This document shows, one piece after another, positions 63,316 through 64,000 of a stretch of 64,000 bases of DNA; the first letter of the stretch is position 1, and every line of letters begins with the position of its first letter. This stretch comes from Alphaproteobacteria bacterium (GTDB lineage: Bacteria > Pseudomonadota > Alphaproteobacteria > Micropepsales > Micropepsaceae). The translations under genes were made by a program, and so were the position numbers. Under the pieces are notes generated by a model. It saw only the letters and a program-made list of their open reading frames with translations, did no database searches and was not told the origin of the DNA. The stretch spans positions 51,377-115,376 of the forward strand of contig CANHNJ010000005.1 in assembly GCA_947462105.1 (NCBI GenBank). The letters run 5' to 3'.

Positions 63316-64000
63316 CTACTCCGTGGCGGGGATGACGTCCACGCCCACTTCGATGACATGGTCATGTCCGCCCAGGATAATGCCGCCCACCGGCGCGACA
63401 TCGCCATAGTCGCGGCCCCAGGCGGCGGTGACATGGCCTTCGCCCGCCGGGATGTCATTGGTGGGATCCAGATCGACCCAGCCGAAAGGCGGGGCATAGA
63501 CGCTGAACCAGGCGTGGCTGGCATCGGCACCCAGCAGGCGCGGCTTGCCCGGCGGCGGCTGTGTCAGCAGGTAGCCGGAGACATAGCGTGCGGGCAGGCC
63601 GATGGAGCGCATGGCGGCGATGGCGACATGGGCCAGGTCCTGGCAGACACCGGCGCGGATCTCGAACACCTTGTCCACCGGCGTAGAGGTGTCGGTGACA
63701 GTGGTGTCGTAGCGGAACTCCTTGTGGATGCGGCGCATCAGTTCGACCGCGCCTTCCAGTAGCGGGCGTTCCGGCGTGAAGCTTTCCAGCGCATAGGAGG
63801 CGATGTCGCTGGTGAAGGCCGTCATGGGAGAATCGAACAGATACTGCACGGCGTCGCGGCTCGCCGCGACGGGCGCCTCTTCCAGTGACCTGACGGATAT
63901 TTTGTACCACCGGCATAGAGAGACTATTGCATCGCGGCCGCCTGATCCAGAGGTGGTGGGACAGGGCTGAATGCCTGCGGTGCGGGTGGCCGATATCCCA
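63316..64000 (-). CDS. Transglutaminase-like protein, 5' end cut by the window edge
   Basis: The segment from 63849 downward encodes the C-terminal, catalytic part: Cys in FEIRAGVCQDLAHVAIAAMR, His in DASHAWFSVYAPPFGWVDLD, and Asp in WVDLDPTND, the transglutaminase triad. The strings YVSGYLLTQPPPGKP and SFTPERPLLEGAVELMRRIH are typical of the bacterial family. The frame stays open from the GTG at 63849 to the right edge of the window and carries plausible family sequence VRSLEEAPVAASRDAVQYLF. The true start is probably outside. The upstream tract is less certain. Confidence 0.75.
   Translation of the reverse strand, partial: GISATRTAGIQPCPTTSGSGGRDAIVSLCRWYKISVRSLEEAPVAASRDAVQYLFDSPMTAFTSDIASYALESFTPERPLLEGAVELMRRIHKEFRYDTTVTDTSTPVDKVFEIRAGVCQDLAHVAIAAMRSIGLPARYVSGYLLTQPPPGKPRLLGADASHAWFSVYAPPFGWVDLDPTNDIPAGEGHVTAAWGRDYGDVAPVGGIILGGHDHVIEVGVDVIPATE

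Overview
The window is GC-rich, densely packed bacterial chromosome and almost certainly alphaproteobacterial. The evidence is the RegB/RegA redox two-component pair beside a SenC/Sco gene, the rimP-nusA-ylxR-infB-rbfA-truB-rpsO-pnp block with an L7Ae-extended YlxR, the maeB/mutS divergence, and the frequent TTG/GTG starts. The genus cannot be fixed from the sequence alone. Most genes are housekeeping. No CRISPR array, intact prophage or complete insertion sequence was seen.

Layout. 1-7,900: rpmI, a VanZ-like gene, a frameshifted mscL, msrB, a lysine-rich H1-like gene, then a decayed stretch. This stretch holds the 3' part of a Na+/H+ antiporter, an AT-richer membrane ORF beside tRNA-Arg, a shortened DUF2817-like gene, a D-Ala-D-Ala dipeptidase, and a class III cyclase homologue lacking catalytic residues. 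7,900-15,750: tRNA-Ala, yggT-folD, senC divergent from regB-regA, hisB, metK, trmB. 15,750-25,475: the transcription/translation operon from rimP to pnp. 25,490-34,800: cupin, cobalamin adenosyltransferase, polA-lspA, a 574-residue conserved protein of unknown function with a MoeB-like gene, a methyltransferase and dnaJ. 34,900-49,750: dnaK, tspO, M20 peptidase, maeB, mutS, usp, leuC, priA, xerC. 49,800-64,000: secreted sugar dehydrogenase, tRNA-Thr, a MoxYX-like two-component pair, a VOC protein, an amber-interrupted secreted gene, and a probable sugar-acid region (MFS carrier, LacI regulator, gluconolactonase, two tandem 2-hydroxyacid dehydrogenases). It ends in a ZIP transporter and a transglutaminase-like gene cut by the window edge.

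Two layers stand out beyond the ordinary genes. The first is a set of small intergenic repeats in four families, some of which supply stop or possible start codons to neighbouring genes. The second is candidate regulatory DNA in the sugar-acid region: a perfect 16-bp palindrome on the -35 box upstream of the LacI operon, and a GalR/LacI-type operator in the divergent gluconolactonase/dehydrogenase intergenic region. Four genes show decay: mscL, the antiporter, the DUF2817-like gene and the amber-interrupted gene. Start codons were chosen from ribosome-binding sites, overlaps and family N-termini, and alternatives are stated. All functional assignments come from motif reading without database searches.
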